Translations under genes and position numbers: made by a program | Notes under the pieces: model-generated | What the model was told of the DNA's origin: nothing | The model's input: only the letters and a program-made list of their open reading frames with translations | The model's database searches: none | Shown: piece by piece, positions 1 through 8,505 of the stretch | Layout of the letters: the number at the start of each line of letters is the position of its first letter | Numbering within the stretch: position 1 is the stretch's first letter | Origin: an uncultured bacterium | GTDB taxonomy: Bacteria; Bacillota; Clostridia; Oscillospirales; Oscillospiraceae | NCBI GenBank assembly: GCA_946548895.1 | Contig: CAMNQF010000004.1 | Location: 62,001-126,000 of the forward strand | Length of the DNA stretch: 64,000 nucleotides | Reading direction: 5' to 3'

Positions 1-818
1 AAAAGCAGACGGAGCTGGACATCCGGCGGGCCGAGCTGAAAATCATGGCGGACGGCAAAAAGGCGGAGGCCGACGCCGCCTATGAGATTCAGAGCCAGGA
101 GCAGCGCAAGAGCATTGAGACGGCCACAGTCAACGCGGAGATCGCCAAAACCCAGCGCCAGGCCGAATTGAAGCAGGTGGAGGTGGAGGTGGAGAAGCAG
201 AAGCTGGAGGCGGAGATCCGCGCCAAGGCGGACGCCGACCGCTACCGCCAGGAGCAGGAGGCGGAGGCCGCGCTCTTCAAGCGGCAAAAGGACGCCGAGG
301 CGGCGCGCTACGAGCAGGAGCAGAAGGCCCAGGCGGAGATGAAAATCGCCGAGGCGCAGAAGTACGCCAAGGAGCAGGAGGCGGAGGGCATCGCCGCCGT
401 CGGCAAGGCGGAGGCGGAGGCGATCCGCGCCAAAGCCCTGGCGGAAGCCCAGGGCATCGACAAAAAGGCCGAGGCCATGAGGAAGTACGGCGAGGCCGCC
501 GTCATTGAAATGGTGATGCAGGCCCTGCCCGAAATCGCCAAGTACGTGGCCGAGCCCCTCTCCAAGGTGGACAAGATCACGATGTACGGCGAGGGCAACA
601 GCGCCAAGCTGCTGGAAGACATCATCACCGGTACCTCCCAGGTCACGGAGGGCATCACCCAGAGCATGGGGATCGACGTCAAGGCCCTGGTTGCCGGTAT
701 GCTGGGCGGCAAACTGGCGGGCGGAGAGGGCCGGACGGTCCTGATCCAGAGCCCTCCGCCGGGGGAGCGGGACGGCGGTTCTCCCGCGCAGCCGGAAGAG
801 GATACGCCGCCGGAGTAA
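1..818 (+). CDS. Flotillin-like membrane scaffold protein, C-terminal part (5' end cut by window)
   Basis: The reading frame is open from base 3, so the gene begins before the window; about 271 codons are visible. The visible part is a long Ala/Glu/Lys/Gln-rich coiled coil with repeated EAEA-type units, followed by a less charged tail with the segment ALPEIAKYVAEPLSKVDKIT and a Gly/Pro-rich end. This is the pattern of bacterial flotillins (FloT/YuaG type), which organise membrane microdomains; the N-terminal membrane anchor and SPFH/band-7 domain would lie upstream. A strong terminator follows the stop codon, so it is the last gene of its transcript. Other SPFH proteins are possible, but the EA-rich coil plus this tail fits flotillin best. 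Confidence 0.85.
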   Translation, partial: KQTELDIRRAELKIMADGKKAEADAAYEIQSQEQRKSIETATVNAEIAKTQRQAELKQVEVEVEKQKLEAEIRAKADADRYRQEQEAEAALFKRQKDAEAARYEQEQKAQAEMKIAEAQKYAKEQEAEGIAAVGKAEAEAIRAKALAEAQGIDKKAEAMRKYGEAAVIEMVMQALPEIAKYVAEPLSKVDKITMYGEGNSAKLLEDIITGTSQVTEGITQSMGIDVKALVAGMLGGKLAGGEGRTVLIQSPPPGERDGGSPAQPEEDTPPE

Positions 819-838
819 ACAGGCGGCTTTCACAGCGC

Positions 839-874
839 AAAACCCCCTGATTTCTTCGGAAATCAGGGGGTTTT
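839..874 (+). terminator. Rho-independent terminator after flotillin gene
   Basis: A 16-bp perfect stem (arms at 839-854 and 859-874) with a TTCG tetraloop. The 3' arm ends in four T. It starts 20 bases after the flotillin stop. Confidence 0.9.
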
Positions 875-951
875 GGCCTGAAACGGATGGCGGCGGCATG
901 GGCGCGCGCTTGCCCCGCCCGCAAAAATGTCGCCGCCGGCGCACAAAAGGC

Positions 952-980
952 TTGTGCAAATCCCGAAAATGCGCTATAAA
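952..980 (+). promoter_or_regulatory. Candidate sigma-A promoter for the aminotransferase gene
   Basis: TTGTGC at 952-957 and TATAAA at 975-980 are separated by exactly 17 bases in an otherwise GC-rich gap. Transcription would start near 987, giving a leader of about 180 bases before the aminotransferase ATG. Inferred from consensus only. Confidence 0.5.
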
Positions 981-1062
981 TAATAGGCGGCGAACAGATC
1001 GGAAAGGGCGGACGGCACGTTTGCGGCCGGTGGCCCGCCGGCGCGCAAGGCGCGTTTGTGCT

Positions 1063-1116
1063 CCCCGCGGCGATATGCCGCCGCGGGGTTTCAAAAGACC
1101 AATCAATCTTTTGAAA
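1063..1116 (+). promoter_or_regulatory. Two adjacent perfect hairpins in the aminotransferase leader
   Basis: The first hairpin pairs 1063-1071 with 1080-1088 and is all G/C. The second pairs 1089-1097 (TTTCAAAAG) with 1108-1116 (CTTTTGAAA) and begins on the next base. They lie between the candidate promoter and the ribosome binding site. The pair could be an attenuator or an mRNA-stabilising structure. No T-box signature (TGGNACCGCG) is present. The rest of the 819-1166 gap holds nothing else recognisable. Confidence 0.45.
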
Positions 1117-1166
1117 CTTGCCTGACGGCAGCGATAGCCAATCACTTAACCTGGAAGGAGATCGCA

Positions 1167-2462
1167 ATGAAGCCATATGCGGAAATGACCAAAGAAGAGC
1201 TGAAAAGCCTGAAAGCCCAGCTGAGATCTGACTATAAGGATTATCAGGGGAAGGGCCTGAACCTGAACATGGCCCGGGGAAAGCCCTGCACCGAACAGCT
1301 GGACCTGTCCATGGGGATGATGGACGTGTTGAGCAGCAATGACGACCTGACCTGTGAGGACGGCACCGACTGCCGGAATTATGGCGTTCTGGACGGGATC
1401 AAGGAGGCCAAGGAGCTGATTGGGGACATGATGGAAAACCCCATCGACAGCATCATCATCTATGGAAATTCCAGCTTAAACGTCATGTATGACACCATCT
1501 CCCGCTCCATGACCCACGGCGTCATGGGGAGCACCCCCTGGTGCAAGCTGGACAAGGTCAAGTTTTTGTGCCCCGTTCCCGGGTATGACCGCCACTTTGC
1601 CATCACCCAGTATTTCGGCATTGAGATGATTAACGTGCCCATGACGCCCACAGGCCCGGATATGGACCTGGTGGAGGAGCTGGTGGCCGCTGACGAGGCC
1701 ATCAAGGGCATCTGGTGCGTCCCCAAATACTCCAACCCCCAGGGGATTTCCTACTCGGACGACACGGTCCGCCGTTTTGCCCGGCTGAAGCCGGCCGCCA
1801 AGGATTTCCGCATTTACTGGGACAACGCCTATGGCGTGCACCATCTGTACGACCGGGATCAGGACCATTTGATTGAGATCCTGGCGGAATGCAAGCGGGC
1901 GGGGAATCCCGATCTGGTCTATAAGTTCGCGTCCACCTCCAAAATCAGCTTCCCCGGCTCCGGGCTGGCGGCCATCGCCACGTCTCCCAACAACATGGAG
2001 GACATTAAGATGCAGCTGTCCATCCAGACCATTGGCCACGACAAGGTGAACCAACTCCGCCATGTGCGGTTCTTCGGCGATATCCACGGCATGGTGGAGC
2101 ATATGCGCCGCCACGCGGATATTCTCCGCCCCAAGTTCGAGATCGTGACCGGCACCCTGGAGAGCGAGCTGGGCGGCCTGGGCATCGGGACGTGGACAAC
2201 GCCCAAGGGGGGCTATTTTATCTCCTTTGACGCTCTGGACGGCTGCGCGAAGGAGATCGTGGCCAAGGCAAAGAAGGCCGGCGTGGTGATGACCGGGGCG
2301 GGCGCCACCTATCCTTACGGCCGGGACCCCCATGACAGCAACATCCGTATCGCCCCCACCTATCCGTCCGTGGAGGACCTGCGGACGGCCATGGAGATCT
2401 TTACCCTGTGCGTCAAGCTGGTTTCCATTGACAAGCTGCTGGGGGAGGAGGCCGTTTCCTGA
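1167..2462 (+). CDS. PLP-dependent aminotransferase, class I/MocR-type fold (aspartate aminotransferase-like)
   Basis: Predicted 431-residue cytoplasmic aminotransferase of the PF12897-like group often named aspartate aminotransferase. The N-terminus has the group's characteristic K-G-L-N-L-N-M-A-R-G-K-P segment. Near residue 255, FASTSKISFPGSGLA carries the lysine expected to bind pyridoxal phosphate. The C-terminal half has the conserved arginine-containing segment NIRIAPTYPS. I chose ATG 1167 because GGAAGGAG lies just upstream; the frame stays open further back to 1056, but that stretch is leader sequence with hairpins. It is monocistronic, between a candidate promoter and a terminator. 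The family assignment is firm; the substrate (Asp/2-oxoglutarate or another amino acid) is not decided by sequence. Confidence 0.88.
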   Translation: MKPYAEMTKEELKSLKAQLRSDYKDYQGKGLNLNMARGKPCTEQLDLSMGMMDVLSSNDDLTCEDGTDCRNYGVLDGIKEAKELIGDMMENPIDSIIIYGNSSLNVMYDTISRSMTHGVMGSTPWCKLDKVKFLCPVPGYDRHFAITQYFGIEMINVPMTPTGPDMDLVEELVAADEAIKGIWCVPKYSNPQGISYSDDTVRRFARLKPAAKDFRIYWDNAYGVHHLYDRDQDHLIEILAECKRAGNPDLVYKFASTSKISFPGSGLAAIATSPNNMEDIKMQLSIQTIGHDKVNQLRHVRFFGDIHGMVEHMRRHADILRPKFEIVTGTLESELGGLGIGTWTTPKGGYFISFDALDGCAKEIVAKAKKAGVVMTGAGATYPYGRDPHDSNIRIAPTYPSVEDLRTAMEIFTLCVKLVSIDKLLGEEAVS

Positions 2463-2490
2463 CCCCGCGGGAAGCCCGGCCCTGGGAACC

Positions 2491-2530
2491 GAACCCCCCC
2501 TGATTCCGCAAGGAATCAGGGGGGTTCTTT
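2491..2530 (+). terminator. Rho-independent terminator after aminotransferase gene
   Basis: G/C-rich inverted repeat (about 2491-2507 pairing with 2511-2527) with a short loop, running into TTCTTT. It starts 28 bases after the stop and closely resembles the terminator after the flotillin gene. Confidence 0.85.
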
Positions 2531-2606
2531 GGTTTAACGCGCTTTACGCGGGGAGGCGGGGGGGCGCCGCGGCCCCGCCGCCGGGCTCATGGCGGTGTGC
2601 CGCCCC

Positions 2607-4463
2607 TCACCGGCTCTGCTGGGCCAGCCACTGGAAGATGGTGGTCTCCTCGCCGCCGATGGTCTCCACGCACTCGTCGTTCAGGGTGTAGATCCAGGAC
2701 CAGTGGCCCATGTACTGGTAGGGCTTGCCGTCGGCGCCCTTGTAGAGGCCGGTGGTGTCGTGAACGTCGTCGAACAGGGAGTAGTGAACGTTCCCGGCCC
2801 CGGCGCCAATCAGGCGGTCGTACAGGTCGTTGGAGTAGTTGGCCTTGGGGATGGGATTGCCCTCCCCGTCCAGCTTCAGGTTATAGGCCATGTAGTTGTT
2901 GGGGTCGCTCTCGCCCTCGAAAATGGCCACGGTGCCGTCGTTTTTGGCGGCGGTGATCCAAATGGGCAGGTCCTTGATGGATTCGATCATCTCATCGGTC
3001 AGCCAGGAGGCGTCGTAGGCCTCGCACACGGGATAGGCGGCGGCGAAGAGCTCGGGGTACTCAACGATCATGTTTACGGTCATGTAGCCGCCGTTGGAGC
3101 AGCCGCCCACATAGACGCGGTCCTTGTCGATCTCCGGGTGGTCGGCCAGGTATTTGTCGATCAGGGATTTCAGCGCGTCGGTGTAGTAGGAGCGGCCGTT
3201 GTCGGTGTTCTCCGTGTTGCGGTAGGTGCCGGTGCCGTCCAGATCCAGCCACATGGTGGGGGCCTGCGGGGCCAGGACGGCCGCGCCGGTGTCGCCAAAA
3301 TGCTTCTGAATGTCTTCGGTTATCAGGTTGACCACCTTGTTGCCAATGATGGCGATGGTGGGATCAGTTCCGCCCTCGCCCGCGCCGTGGAGCCAGATAA
3401 TCAGCGGGGTGGAGCCGTCCTTCGCGTCCTCGTGGGGAAGCCAGGAGGCGTAGCTCAGGGTGATGTCCTTCTCCCCTTCGGTCCAGGTGTGGGTGCCCTC
3501 GGTGAACTCGTCCGCCAGCAGGGTGACGGCCTTGCCGGCCCCTCCGGCGTTGGTGGGCTCCATGGACAGGGACGCGCCCGCGGCGGTGGACAGGGGCGCC
3601 GTCAGGGAGATCACGTAGCTGGTGTCCACGAAGCTGTTGAAGCCGCTGACGAAGTCATAGTTGAAGGGGGAGCCGGCGGTCTCGTCGGGGCCGATCTTCA
3701 TCTCCACAGCCACCTGGGTGCCGGACTCCGCCTTGTTCCCGTTTTCGTCGCACACGTAGGCCGCTGTGACCGTGCGGGCGGCGGGCTGGGGGGCGGCGGG
3801 GGTGGGTGTCATGGTGGCGAAATCAAAGCCGGGCACGGTGCGCACGGAGACGGCGTTGAACTTCTCCGCCGTGACGCTGCCGGGGTCCAGCTCTTGGCCC
3901 AGGTCCAGGACCACCTTGCCGATGGCGGGACCCCAGTCCTCGGCGGTGGCGATGGTGGTATAGCTGACATCGTGCAGGCGGGTGAAGCCGCTGGAGGCCA
4001 GGGCGCTCAACGCCACCGCCAGGTCGCCCCGGGTGGTGCCGGAGACCTTGACGGCGTCCACGCCCACCATGCCGCAGAAGCGGTCCAGAATGCCGTTGAT
4101 CTCCGCGGCGGTGAGCTCGTCGTACTGGCCCTCTTCGCCGATCAATCCGGCGGCCTTGGCCCACACCATGCTTCCGGCGGACCACCCGTCGTCCACCAGC
4201 CCCTCGGAGGCGGCGGCTTCGGCGGCGTCGCCGGCGATCCGGCTCAGGAATGTGACCAGCTGCGCGGTGGTCACAGCCTGCCCGGGGCCAAAGGACTCCG
4301 CGCCCACGCCCTTGACGACGCCCATCTCGTTCAGCTGGGCCACCGCGGCGGCGTAGGCGCTGTCCTCCGCCACGTCTTGGAAGGCGGCGGCGCTGGCGGT
4401 GTTGACGCATAGGACCAGGCAGATGCTGAAGGCGATCATACTGCGGATCATGCTGCGTTTCAT
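2607..4463 (-). CDS. Secreted SLH-domain serine hydrolase (esterase/peptidase-like alpha/beta hydrolase)
   Basis: A 618-residue exported protein. Residues 1-27 form a signal peptide ending in ASA-A. Two recognisable S-layer homology repeats, and perhaps a degenerate third, span about 27-160 and should hold the protein to cell-wall polymer. Residues 165-340 look like a beta-rich, Ig-like spacer after a short Pro/Ala linker near 220. The catalytic alpha/beta hydrolase domain runs from about 345 to the end: LHGAGEGG oxyanion region at 358, nucleophile Ser456 in GGCSNGGY, probable Asp509 in KNDG and His587 in GHWSW. The plan resembles EstA-type esterases with an Ig-like domain and the prolyl-oligopeptidase-like esterases. 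ATG follows AGGAGG. It is divergent from an AraC-type gene that may control it. The substrate is unknown; an ester on plant polysaccharide is a reasonable guess given the pectin locus nearby. Confidence 0.82.
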   Translation of the reverse strand: MKRSMIRSMIAFSICLVLCVNTASAAAFQDVAEDSAYAAAVAQLNEMGVVKGVGAESFGPGQAVTTAQLVTFLSRIAGDAAEAAASEGLVDDGWSAGSMVWAKAAGLIGEEGQYDELTAAEINGILDRFCGMVGVDAVKVSGTTRGDLAVALSALASSGFTRLHDVSYTTIATAEDWGPAIGKVVLDLGQELDPGSVTAEKFNAVSVRTVPGFDFATMTPTPAAPQPAARTVTAAYVCDENGNKAESGTQVAVEMKIGPDETAGSPFNYDFVSGFNSFVDTSYVISLTAPLSTAAGASLSMEPTNAGGAGKAVTLLADEFTEGTHTWTEGEKDITLSYASWLPHEDAKDGSTPLIIWLHGAGEGGTDPTIAIIGNKVVNLITEDIQKHFGDTGAAVLAPQAPTMWLDLDGTGTYRNTENTDNGRSYYTDALKSLIDKYLADHPEIDKDRVYVGGCSNGGYMTVNMIVEYPELFAAAYPVCEAYDASWLTDEMIESIKDLPIWITAAKNDGTVAIFEGESDPNNYMAYNLKLDGEGNPIPKANYSNDLYDRLIGAGAGNVHYSLFDDVHDTTGLYKGADGKPYQYMGHWSWIYTLNDECVETIGGEETTIFQWLAQQSR

Positions 4464-4691
4464 AGATTTCTCCTCCTACAAATGATGTAAGTTACTGGGA
4501 CGTCCGGCCTCTCTTGATTCCATTTTGACGATAACGCATAGCGGCCGTTTTGAAAATAAAATATTTCCAGTATTCTTTGTATTTTTTCCAGGTGCCGTTG
4601 ACTTGCGGCGGACAACGTGCAAAAATACATGGAGAATTTACAACAGCGGAAGCCGGCAGGGCGGACGCGCTTCCGGGAAAGGAGCCCGCGC

Positions 4692-5927
4692 ATGGATGTC
4701 AAAACAGCGCTGATCTCTTTTGTGGAGGAGTATTTGAACAGCAATTCCATCCCCACCCATCGCGTCTGCCTGCCGTGCGGCGACTATTCCTGGCTGGACT
4801 TCGGCCTGCGGTCCGCGCTTCCCGGCGGGCGGGGCTATCACTTTATCCAGAGCTGTTTGGAATCCGTCGGGCCCAACACCATCCACCATTTGCTGGATAT
4901 GTTGGGGTGCGTCTATACGGTGTTTCAACTGCCGGACCGCGCCGGTCTGCTGGTCTGCGGCCCGGTGCGGCTGGGGAACGGGGAGCTGCCCCACGTGGCC
5001 GCCCAGGCCCAGTCCGGCATCTCCGTGCAGGAGGTCCCGAATCTCCAGGGCTTTTATCAGCGGGTGGCGGTTTTTCACCAGCCCGCGGCGTATTACAACC
5101 TTTTCACGGCGCTGGGCAGCCGCGTCTTCGCGGAGGAGGCCTTTAAAACCGTTCATGGCCGCCTCGACGACCTGGAATACTGGCATGAGGTCTATCAGCG
5201 GGATCTGAGCGCGCCGGAGCAAGCCCCCCTTGGCATCCGGGCATTTGAAACATGGCATTCCATAGAGGCGGAGCTGATAAAAGCGCTCTGCCTGGGAACT
5301 GAGTCCGACGTCCTGCGCGCGGCGGCCAAAACGCAAGGCGCGGACCTGCCGCGCCTCCTGGCCGACGAGGTCTGGGACGCCAAAACCTGCCTGCTGGAAT
5401 TTGAGACCCTGCTGCGCAGGTCCGCCGACCTGCTGGGCGTCCCCGCCGTCCTGCTCATCCCCTACCGCAGCCGGCATATCCAGCTGATCGCGCGGGTCAA
5501 GGGCAAGGCGGAACTGAGCGCCCTCCTGACGCAGTTTGCCCAGGACTATTACCTGCTGACCCGGCGGCAATCGATGAGCAAGTATTCCCTGCTGACCCAG
5601 AAGATTATCACCCTGGTGGCCCAGGACATCACGGCGGACCTGAGCCTGAGCGCCATCAGCAAGCAGCTGAACGCAAACGCGAAATACCTGTCCGCCCTGT
5701 TCAAACGGGATGTGGGCGTCACGCTGACGGACTATGTCAGCGACCGGCGCATCGAAATGGCCAAACGGATGCTCTTTCTCACCGACCTGCCCATCAAAAC
5801 CATCGCGCAGAAATGCGGCATTCCGGACATACACTATTTCAGCCACCTGTTCAAACGGAGAATTGGCTGCACGCCAAAATATTTCCGAGGCAATCATATG
5901 CGCATTTCCGACTTCTACAGCCTTTGA
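4692..5927 (+). CDS. AraC-family transcriptional regulator
   Basis: A 411-residue regulator. The last 100 residues hold the two helix-turn-helix units of AraC/XylS proteins: LSLSAISKQLNANAKYLSALFKR, then the linker helix, then IKTIAQKCGIPDIHYFSHLFKR and the conserved G-C-T-P-K-Y-F-R ending. The 300-residue N-terminal part is unlike the usual cupin sensor and has no membrane segment, so the effector is probably cytosolic but unknown. ATG 4692 is preceded by AAAGGAG; the frame extends back to 4617 without a ribosome site. It is divergent from the SLH hydrolase gene, sharing a 228-base AT-rich gap, which makes that gene its most likely target. Confidence 0.88.
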   Translation: MDVKTALISFVEEYLNSNSIPTHRVCLPCGDYSWLDFGLRSALPGGRGYHFIQSCLESVGPNTIHHLLDMLGCVYTVFQLPDRAGLLVCGPVRLGNGELPHVAAQAQSGISVQEVPNLQGFYQRVAVFHQPAAYYNLFTALGSRVFAEEAFKTVHGRLDDLEYWHEVYQRDLSAPEQAPLGIRAFETWHSIEAELIKALCLGTESDVLRAAAKTQGADLPRLLADEVWDAKTCLLEFETLLRRSADLLGVPAVLLIPYRSRHIQLIARVKGKAELSALLTQFAQDYYLLTRRQSMSKYSLLTQKIITLVAQDITADLSLSAISKQLNANAKYLSALFKRDVGVTLTDYVSDRRIEMAKRMLFLTDLPIKTIAQKCGIPDIHYFSHLFKRRIGCTPKYFRGNHMRISDFYSL

Positions 5928-6050
5928 CCGGGCCGCTCCCAAGTGTTTCGGGTGCGCGTAAAGGCGCCGGCCCGGCCGCGTGGCCTCCTCCGCCCATAGA
6001 CAAACCGCCCCCGCCGTGGTATATTATTGCGGCGGAAAGAGGGGAGCGCC

Positions 6051-7376
6051 ATGCTTACACTGGAGGATTATCTGGTTGAATTTACAGGCTGCTTGATTTC
6101 CCACGCCATCCTGGCGGCCTACCTGTTTGTGATCATGGGCGCGCGGGGGCGGAGGATGCTGAGAAAACTGCCCGCCCTGCTGCTCTCCCCACTGCTGGTC
6201 ACCCTGCTGGATGGGCTTTTGTATGTACTCCTTCCCAATGACGCAGTGATCCGTTACTGTGTGTTCTCCTGCGCCGCCCTGGTGACGTGTACCCTGTGGA
6301 CCCGGTGGGCGTGGCGGATCAGGTTCTGGCAGGCCTTTGCCGCCACGTGCATGGCGGGTATGTTCCAGGTGGCCGCGTCCGGCCTGGCCCAGATATTGGT
6401 TCTGAACAGCGAGCTCCCATACGCGGCGGTAATGGCCGTCTATGGGGCTGTGACGCTGGCCTCCGCCGCCCTGCTGCGCCGGCTCCGCTTCGGGCACTGG
6501 TTCCGCCTTCTGCTGGAGGAGGGTACCGGCCAGCGCCGCATGGCCCTGCTCTTCTTTGCCCTGGAGGCGTCTATGGAGGCATTCTTCCTTTTGCAAATAG
6601 GGGTACAGCCGGACTATCTGGTTCCCTACTATGCGCTTGTGCTGGCCATGGCGGCGCTGGCGTCGGGGCTGGTGGCCTACCTGGCCCAGCGGCTGGACGC
6701 TGTTCGGAAGGTGGAAGCCCAGCGGGACGTCATCGCCCAGCAGCAGCTCTACGAGCGGGACCTGGAGATCATCCGCCGAGAGGTGCGCGCCTTCCGCCAC
6801 GACTACAAAAACCTGCTGGCGGGCCTGTCGGAGCAGGCGGACAAGGGCCAGCTGGACCAGCTGCGCGCCGCCCTGTCCGAGCTGGACGCGGGCTTTGACC
6901 GGCGCATTGGGGAGAAGATCCGGGCCTCCACCCAGCTGGGCAATGTGCGCATCCCCCAGGTGCGCAGCCTCCTGTTGTCCAAGCTGGCGGCCATGGGGCA
7001 AAAAGGGACCGGCTGCCGCCTGGAGGTCCTCTACCCCGTGGAGACGGTGGGCATGGACGTGTGGGATTTCACCCGCTGCCTGGGCATTCTGCTGGACAAC
7101 GCCGCCGAGGCCGCGGCGGAGACGGAGGCGCCCTGGGTGGAGGTGGTTCTGCTGGCCCAGGGGGAGGGGCTGTCCCTGCGGGTGTCCAACCCCTACGCCG
7201 GGGCCATCGACCCGGACAAGCTCTGGGCGGAGGGCTCCTCCACCAAGGGGGCGGGCCGGGGGCTGGGGCTGGCCGGCTATCAGCGGATTCTGGCCGGGTA
7301 TGCCAACGCGGCCTCGTCCACCAGCTGGGCGGGGGGCGTGTTTGTCCAGGAACTGACGGTGGAGGGCGGGACATGA
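6051..7376 (+). CDS. GHKL sensor histidine kinase (AgrC-like)
   Basis: A 441-residue membrane kinase. Residues 1-205 contain about six hydrophobic helices with no large extracellular loop, as in AgrC-type receptors for small or peptide signals. After a short coiled linker comes the phospho-acceptor box EVRAFRHDYKNLL (His near 246). The ATPase domain has the N-box ILLDNAAEAA and a G-box GAGRGLGL, both typical of GHKL kinases that pair with LytTR regulators. GAGGGG precedes the ATG. Its stop overlaps the start of the response regulator (ATGA), so the two are translationally coupled. No precursor peptide or AgrB-like protease is visible beside it, so the signal is unknown. Confidence 0.88.
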   Translation: MLTLEDYLVEFTGCLISHAILAAYLFVIMGARGRRMLRKLPALLLSPLLVTLLDGLLYVLLPNDAVIRYCVFSCAALVTCTLWTRWAWRIRFWQAFAATCMAGMFQVAASGLAQILVLNSELPYAAVMAVYGAVTLASAALLRRLRFGHWFRLLLEEGTGQRRMALLFFALEASMEAFFLLQIGVQPDYLVPYYALVLAMAALASGLVAYLAQRLDAVRKVEAQRDVIAQQQLYERDLEIIRREVRAFRHDYKNLLAGLSEQADKGQLDQLRAALSELDAGFDRRIGEKIRASTQLGNVRIPQVRSLLLSKLAAMGQKGTGCRLEVLYPVETVGMDVWDFTRCLGILLDNAAEAAAETEAPWVEVVLLAQGEGLSLRVSNPYAGAIDPDKLWAEGSSTKGAGRGLGLAGYQRILAGYANAASSTSWAGGVFVQELTVEGGT

Positions 7377-8110
7377 TCCGAATTTATCTCTGCGACGACG
7401 AGGAGGCCGTTCTCCACCAGGTTAAAACCGCCCTGGAGTGGAAAATTTTCGTGGAGGGCTACGACATGGAGGTGGCCTGCGCCGCCGCCACGGCCCGGGA
7501 GCTGCTGGACGCGGCCCAGGATGGGAGCCGGAGCGTCTACTTCCTGGACGTGGATCTGAAGGACGGGGCGTGGGACGGTTTCACCCTGGGCCGGGAGCTG
7601 CGGCGGCGGGACCCCCACGGCACCCTGGTGTACGTCACCAGCTACGGCGACCTGGCCTGGAAAACCTTCCAGTACCACCTGGAGGCTTTTGACTACATCG
7701 TGAAGGGGCCGGACCAGACCGGCCCGTCCGCCGCCCGGTGCCTGGAGGCGGTCCACGCCCGGCTGCTGGACGAGCGCCGGGACCCGGCGGAGGTGTTCTC
7801 CCTGCGTTCGGGGGACGAGACCCGCCACGTGCCTATGGCCGATATCCTGTTCTTTGAGACCGCCCCCAGGGCCCACCACGTGTTCCTCCACACGGCGGAC
7901 AGCCGGATGGACTTCGTAGGCAGCCTGAACCAGCTGGAGCGGGAATTGGGCGGACGTTTTATCCGGGTCCACCGGGCCTATTTGGCGGCGGCGGACAAGA
8001 TCGGCGCGGTGGACTGGAAGAATAACAAGCTGGCCGTCGGGGGCCGGGAGTGCCTGCTGTCCCGGGCGGGAAAGGCGGCGCTGAAAAAGAACCTGGGCGG
8101 GGGCCCGTAG
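7373..8110 (+). CDS. LytTR-family response regulator
   Basis: A 245-residue response regulator. The receiver domain (1-120) has the acidic pair in LCDDEE, the phospho-acceptor Asp in VYFLDVDLKDG and the conserved Lys in DYIVKG. Residues 140-245 match the LytTR DNA-binding domain, with VPMADILFFET and the F-I-R-V-H-R-A-Y-L motif. The protein should bind DNA when phosphorylated by the kinase encoded immediately upstream, whose stop it overlaps by four bases. The most likely local targets are the small genes downstream. A single sequence resembling a LytTR half-site lies at 8150-8158 but has no partner at normal spacing. Confidence 0.9.
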   Translation: MIRIYLCDDEEAVLHQVKTALEWKIFVEGYDMEVACAAATARELLDAAQDGSRSVYFLDVDLKDGAWDGFTLGRELRRRDPHGTLVYVTSYGDLAWKTFQYHLEAFDYIVKGPDQTGPSAARCLEAVHARLLDERRDPAEVFSLRSGDETRHVPMADILFFETAPRAHHVFLHTADSRMDFVGSLNQLERELGGRFIRVHRAYLAAADKIGAVDWKNNKLAVGGRECLLSRAGKAALKKNLGGGP

Positions 8111-8240
8111 AGCCCTCCGCCCAGATTCTTTTGCCATTTGGGAAGGATTTTGACCGTTCAGGAACTCCCGCCCACAGGCGGCCCGGGCCGTGGTATGCTT
8201 TCCCCACGCGGACAGGCGGGATGGAAAGGAGGAAAACGCT

Positions 8241-8420
8241 ATGGCAAAGGAACGTTTTGTGGAGGTCTATAACCAGGGCATTGTCAATGTGATGAAAGTC
8301 GTCGTCGATACGGAAACCGGCGTAAATTATGTGATGGGATCTCACAATAAAGCCAACGGCACCGGGATGACCGTCCTGGTGGACGGGTCCGGCAAGCCCA
8401 TCGTCACCCCCATGGACTGA
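8241..8420 (+). CDS. Small DUF6440-like protein
   Basis: A 59-residue protein behind a strong ribosome site (AAAGGAGG, 8 bases before ATG). It carries the pattern of the DUF6440 family: R-F-x-E-V-Y at the start, V-D-T-E-T-G-V-N-Y-V in the middle and a G-K-P-I-V-T-P ending. No signal peptide or membrane helix is visible. Function is unknown; family members are small and often sit among regulatory or accessory genes. It follows the kinase/regulator pair by 130 bases. Confidence 0.75.
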   Translation: MAKERFVEVYNQGIVNVMKVVVDTETGVNYVMGSHNKANGTGMTVLVDGSGKPIVTPMD

Positions 8421-8505
8421 GGGAACCGGTCAATCCGGCAAGGCATCAATAGCTCCCGCCCGTCCGCGCCAAACTTGAACGAGAACGGCTTGGAGGTATT
8501 ATACC

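Noticed and set aside
819-1166. T-box or known riboswitch before the aminotransferase gene
   Set aside because: No T-box sequence or specifier loop and no recognised riboswitch core. Only two simple hairpins are present.
2589-4412. 607-codon open frame opposite the SLH hydrolase
   Set aside because: No ribosome site and no recognisable domain. The minus-strand gene has a signal peptide, SLH repeats and a catalytic triad.
4482-4495. TGTAAGTTACTG near the SLH hydrolase start as a third LacI operator
   Set aside because: Only the first half matches the 14-bp palindrome; the second half lacks CTTACA, and the position relative to a promoter is unclear.
8150-8158. Single LytTR half-site-like sequence ACCGTTCAG upstream of the DUF6440-like gene
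   Set aside because: LytTR regulators bind two repeats about 12-13 bases apart. No second repeat was found, so one 9-base match is likely chance.
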